Below, in pieces: positions 61,455 through 64,000 of a stretch of 64,000 nt of DNA. Where the stretch lies: contig NZ_CAHJXO010000001.1 in the NCBI RefSeq assembly GCF_903645305.1, positions 372,001-436,000 on the forward strand. The letters run 5' to 3'. A model generated the notes under the pieces. That model was not told the origin of the DNA. It did not search any database and worked only from the letters and a program-made list of their open reading frames with translations. The position numbers and the translations under genes were made by a program. Within the stretch, counting starts at the first letter, position 1. Each line of letters starts with the position of its first letter. Source of the DNA: Corynebacterium sp. Marseille-P4321 (GTDB lineage: Bacteria; Actinomycetota; Actinomycetes; Mycobacteriales; Mycobacteriaceae).

Positions 61455-62822
61455 GTGACTCAACGCATCTTTGACACCAAGACCCGCACGTTGCGCGACT
61501 TCGAGCCGTTGCGCGAAGGGAGCGTGTCCATTTATTTGTGTGGCGCGACCCCGCAGGCGAAGCCGCACATCGGCCACCTGCGCTCGGGCGTGGCCTTCGA
61601 CATCGTGCGCCGCTGGTTTGCGGCCAAGGGCTTCGACGTCGCGTTCGTGCGCAACGTCACTGACATCGACGACAAGATCCTCACAAAGGCCGCGGAGCAT
61701 GGCCGCCCCTGGTGGGAGTGGGTGTCCACGTACGAGCGTGAGTTCACCCGCGCCTACGACACGCTCGGCGTGCTCCCGCCGTCGGTGGAGCCGCGCGCCA
61801 CGGGGCACGTGACCCAGATGGTGGACTACATGCAACGGCTCATCGACGCGGGCTTCGCCTACGCCGCGGACGGCTCGGTGTACTTCGACGTGGATGCGTG
61901 GGTGCGCGCAGGCGGCGACTACGGTTCGATCTCAGGCAACCGGGTCGAGGATATGGAGCAGGGCGAGACGGATAACCGCGGCAAGCGCGGCGCGCGTGAC
62001 TTTGCGTTGTGGAAGGCCGCGAAGCCGGGCGAGCCGTCCTGGCCCACCCCGTGGGGCGACGGTCGCCCGGGTTGGCACCTCGAGTGCTCCGCGATGTCCA
62101 CCTGGTACCTGGGCGAGAGCTTCGACATCCACGGCGGCGGGCTGGATCTGCAGTTTCCGCACCACGAGAACGAGCAGGCGCAGTCGCACGCCGCCGGCGA
62201 CGGTTTCGCGCAGTACTGGATGCACAACCACTGGGTGACCATGGCGGGTGAGAAAATGTCCAAGTCGCTGGGCAACGTGCTCTCCATCGACAACATGCTC
62301 GAAGAAGTGCGCCCGGTGGAGCTGCGTTACTACCTAGGCTCGGCGCATTACCGCAGCGTGCTGGAGTACTCGCCGGAGGCGCTCAGGGAGGCCGCGGCGG
62401 GCTATCGCCGCATTGAGGATTTCGTGCGCAAGGCAGGCACGCCGAAGCCCACTACGTGGACGGAGGGGTTCCAGCAGGCGCTTGACGACGATTTCGCGGT
62501 GCCCAAAGCCCTGGCAGAAATCCACAACGCTGTGCGCGAGGGCAACAAGCACCCCGAGCGCGCCGCCGAGATTGCTGGCCAGGTGCGCGCCATGGCGGCC
62601 GTGCTGGGCGTGGACCCCGGGGAGTGGGGCAGCGCCGCCGAGTCCCAGACGGGCACGAACGCCGCGCTCGCGGTGCTGGTTGAAGCGGAACTCGAACGCC
62701 GCACGACCGCACGCGCGGAGAAGGATTGGGCGACCGCGGACGAGGTGCGCGACCGGCTTGCCGCAGCCGGTATCGAGGTGACGGATACGGCCGACGGGCC
62801 GACCTGGGAGATCAAGGAGTAA
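61455..62822 (+). CDS. cysS: Cysteinyl-tRNA synthetase
   Basis: A 455-residue class I synthetase charging tRNA-Cys. The zinc Cys and HIGH motif are in [20 protein letters not shown]; a [11 protein letters not shown] block and WHLECSAMS (zinc ligand) follow. KMSKS is in EKMSKSLGN. The DALR helical part ends the protein. TAGACT (61442-61447) is 7 nt before the GTG start (leaderless). It is followed by rlmB after 6 nt. Confidence 0.95.
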   Translation: MTQRIFDTKTRTLRDFEPLREGSVSIYLCGATPQAKPHIGHLRSGVAFDIVRRWFAAKGFDVAFVRNVTDIDDKILTKAAEHGRPWWEWVSTYEREFTRAYDTLGVLPPSVEPRATGHVTQMVDYMQRLIDAGFAYAADGSVYFDVDAWVRAGGDYGSISGNRVEDMEQGETDNRGKRGARDFALWKAAKPGEPSWPTPWGDGRPGWHLECSAMSTWYLGESFDIHGGGLDLQFPHHENEQAQSHAAGDGFAQYWMHNHWVTMAGEKMSKSLGNVLSIDNMLEEVRPVELRYYLGSAHYRSVLEYSPEALREAAAGYRRIEDFVRKAGTPKPTTWTEGFQQALDDDFAVPKALAEIHNAVREGNKHPERAAEIAGQVRAMAAVLGVDPGEWGSAAESQTGTNAALAVLVEAELERRTTARAEKDWATADEVRDRLAAAGIEVTDTADGPTWEIKE

Positions 62823-62828
62823 AACGAC

Positions 62829-63770
62829 ATGGCGAAGCCGTACCAGCGCCGCGACGTGCAGAAGAAGAACAAGAAGGGCCCGACGAAGGGCTCCGGCGGG
62901 CAGCGCCGCCGCGGCCTGAAGGGCAAGGGCGCGACCCCGAAGGCTGAAGACCGCGTCTACCACTCGGCGCACAAGCGCAAGGTGGAACAGAAGCGCCGCG
63001 ACCAGGGCCGCCACGACCGCGAGGTGGCGGATCTGGTGGTGGGCCGCAACCCGGTGGTGGAGTGTCTCAAGGCGAAGGTGCCGTCCGAGGCGTTGTTCGT
63101 CGCCCAGGGCACCGGCCACGACGACAGGTTGAGCGAGGCGGTGGCGATTGCGAATGCGCGCAACCTGCCGGTGCAGGAAGTGCCGCGCCAGCAACTCGAC
63201 GCGATGACCGGCAACGGCATGCACCAGGGCGTGGGACTGAAGATCCAGCCGTTCAAGTACGCGGACTTCCAAGACCTGCTTGAGGCCACGGCAGAAGCGG
63301 ACGCGCCGGGCATGTTCGTGGTGCTGGACAACATCACGGACCCGCGCAATCTAGGCGCGGTGATCCGTTCCACGGCGGCCTTCGGCGGCAACGGCGTGAT
63401 CATCCCGGAGCGCCGCTCTGCGCAAGTCACAGGCGTGGCGTGGCGCACCTCGGCCGGCACGGCCGCGCGCCTGCCGGTGGCGCGGGTGACGAATGTGACG
63501 CGCACGGTGGAACAGTTCAAGGACAACGGCTACACCGTGGTCGGCCTGGACGCGGGCGGCGAGCACACCCTGGACACGTTCGACCAGGCCACCGAGCCGG
63601 TGGTCATCGTGGTGGGAAGCGAAGGCAAGGGCATTTCACGCCTGGTGCGCGAGCACTGCGACGTGATCATGAGCGTGCCGATGACGGACTGGGTGGAGTC
63701 CCTCAACGCCTCTGTGGCGGCCGGTGTGGTGCTCAGCGAGTTCGCCCGCCAGCGCCGCGTTACAGGCTAA
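62829..63770 (+). CDS. rlmB: 23S rRNA 2'-O-ribose methyltransferase (RlmB/SpoU family)
   Basis: A 313-residue SPOUT enzyme methylating 23S rRNA (G2251 in E. coli numbering). A very basic N-terminal extension (about 1-65) is followed by a substrate-binding domain ([20 protein letters not shown]) and the knotted SAM domain. The three SpoU motifs are [32 protein letters not shown] and [15 protein letters not shown]. The 3' end overlaps the convergent esterase gene by 11 nt. Confidence 0.93.
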   Translation: MAKPYQRRDVQKKNKKGPTKGSGGQRRRGLKGKGATPKAEDRVYHSAHKRKVEQKRRDQGRHDREVADLVVGRNPVVECLKAKVPSEALFVAQGTGHDDRLSEAVAIANARNLPVQEVPRQQLDAMTGNGMHQGVGLKIQPFKYADFQDLLEATAEADAPGMFVVLDNITDPRNLGAVIRSTAAFGGNGVIIPERRSAQVTGVAWRTSAGTAARLPVARVTNVTRTVEQFKDNGYTVVGLDAGGEHTLDTFDQATEPVVIVVGSEGKGISRLVREHCDVIMSVPMTDWVESLNASVAAGVVLSEFARQRRVTG

Positions 63771-64000
63771 AGAAGCCGCCGACGATCTCCGCGCCGGTGA
63801 CCAACTCCGTGCCGGGGCCGATGCGGGGATCTAGATCGGTGCGCCCGGGAACCATGTGGCCGAAGTCTGCGATGCTCCAAAGTTCCACCGGGGCCTCACC
63901 CGACCAAGCGTCCACCCGGTAGCCGCGGTGCTCCTGGGCGGAATGCCCGGTGCAGCCATTGAGCTGCGCGAGGTACTCGGCGGAGCCCAGCGCGGAACGT
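63760..64000 (-). CDS. C-terminal part of a PHB-depolymerase-like esterase (cut by window end)
   Basis: The minus strand stays open from the window edge to a TAA at 63760-63762, giving at least 79 residues. They include [36 protein letters not shown] and end EIVGGFFSL. The segment [14 protein letters not shown] matches the final catalytic-His region (W.I.G.GH..PG) of LpqC/PHB-depolymerase family alpha/beta hydrolases. The rest of the gene, including the nucleophile serine, lies beyond 64000. Confidence 0.7.
   Translation of the reverse strand, partial: RSALGSAEYLAQLNGCTGHSAQEHRGYRVDAWSGEAPVELWSIADFGHMVPGRTDLDPRIGPGTELVTGAEIVGGFFSL

Overview
The window is a high-GC actinobacterial chromosome segment, most likely from a Corynebacterium. 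Three observations support this. There is a SpaABC-type sortase-assembled pilus locus. Promoters have a corynebacterial/mycobacterial style, with many apparently leaderless mRNAs. The housekeeping gene order matches the Mycobacterium tuberculosis Rv3579c-Rv3628 block as I remember it: ppa, dacB, tilS, hpt, ftsH, folE-P-B-K, DUF3180, DUF6779-like, DUF2520-like, panC, lysS, clpC, mutY, carbonic anhydrase, radA, lpqE, carD, ispD, ispF, cysS, rlmB. No rRNA, tRNA, insertion sequence, prophage or CRISPR array was seen.

Layout. 0.3-8.6 kb: pilus operon (shaft pilin LPLTG, class C sortase, minor pilin with an unusual LASTG signal, 1403-residue VWA tip adhesin LPHTG) closed by a strong terminator. 8.7-10.8 kb: a secreted jelly-roll-like protein and a two-gene HTH plus nucleotidyltransferase pair that looks like a type IV toxin-antitoxin. 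10.9-19.0 kb: an unusual surface locus in which three class F-like sortases alternate with three wall-protein candidates. All three candidates end in a shared non-LPXTG signal (RGI-x-A-x-TG-x-N), and a secreted metzincin-type protease follows. 19.3-33.4 kb: conserved core genes (pyrophosphatase, D,D-carboxypeptidase, TilS, Hpt, FtsH, folate operon, PanC-like, LysS) with a membrane pseudokinase in front of lysS. 33.4-43.3 kb: an accessory envelope-signalling cluster between lysS and clpC with four lipoproteins, two paralogous membrane ectodomain proteins, a degenerate J-domain membrane protein, a second pseudokinase, a Ser/Thr kinase with the same ectodomain, and an FHA/winged-helix protein. 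43.4-49.4 kb: PTS EIIBCA with an apparent attenuator leader, enzyme I, a 68-bp repeat array and a peptide-binding lipoprotein. 49.5-64 kb: clpC (with candidate ClgR and SigH sites), mutY, carbonic anhydrase, radA, lpqE, carD, ispD, three secreted beta-rich proteins inserted between ispD and ispF, cysS, rlmB and the end of an esterase gene.

Three things stand out. First, the 11-mer CGTCGATAAGC occurs 21 times (12 +, 9 -) between 14.3 and 57.0 kb, where about 0.03 copies would be expected by chance; it sits in genes, linkers and intergenic DNA alike and no listed feature explains it. Second, the sortase/RGIxAxTGxN locus looks like a dedicated anchoring system. Third, the kinase/pseudokinase/FHA/lipoprotein cluster shares one extracellular domain between an active kinase and two dead ones. 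All functional statements rest on reading the sequence and on recalled family knowledge; no database search was possible.
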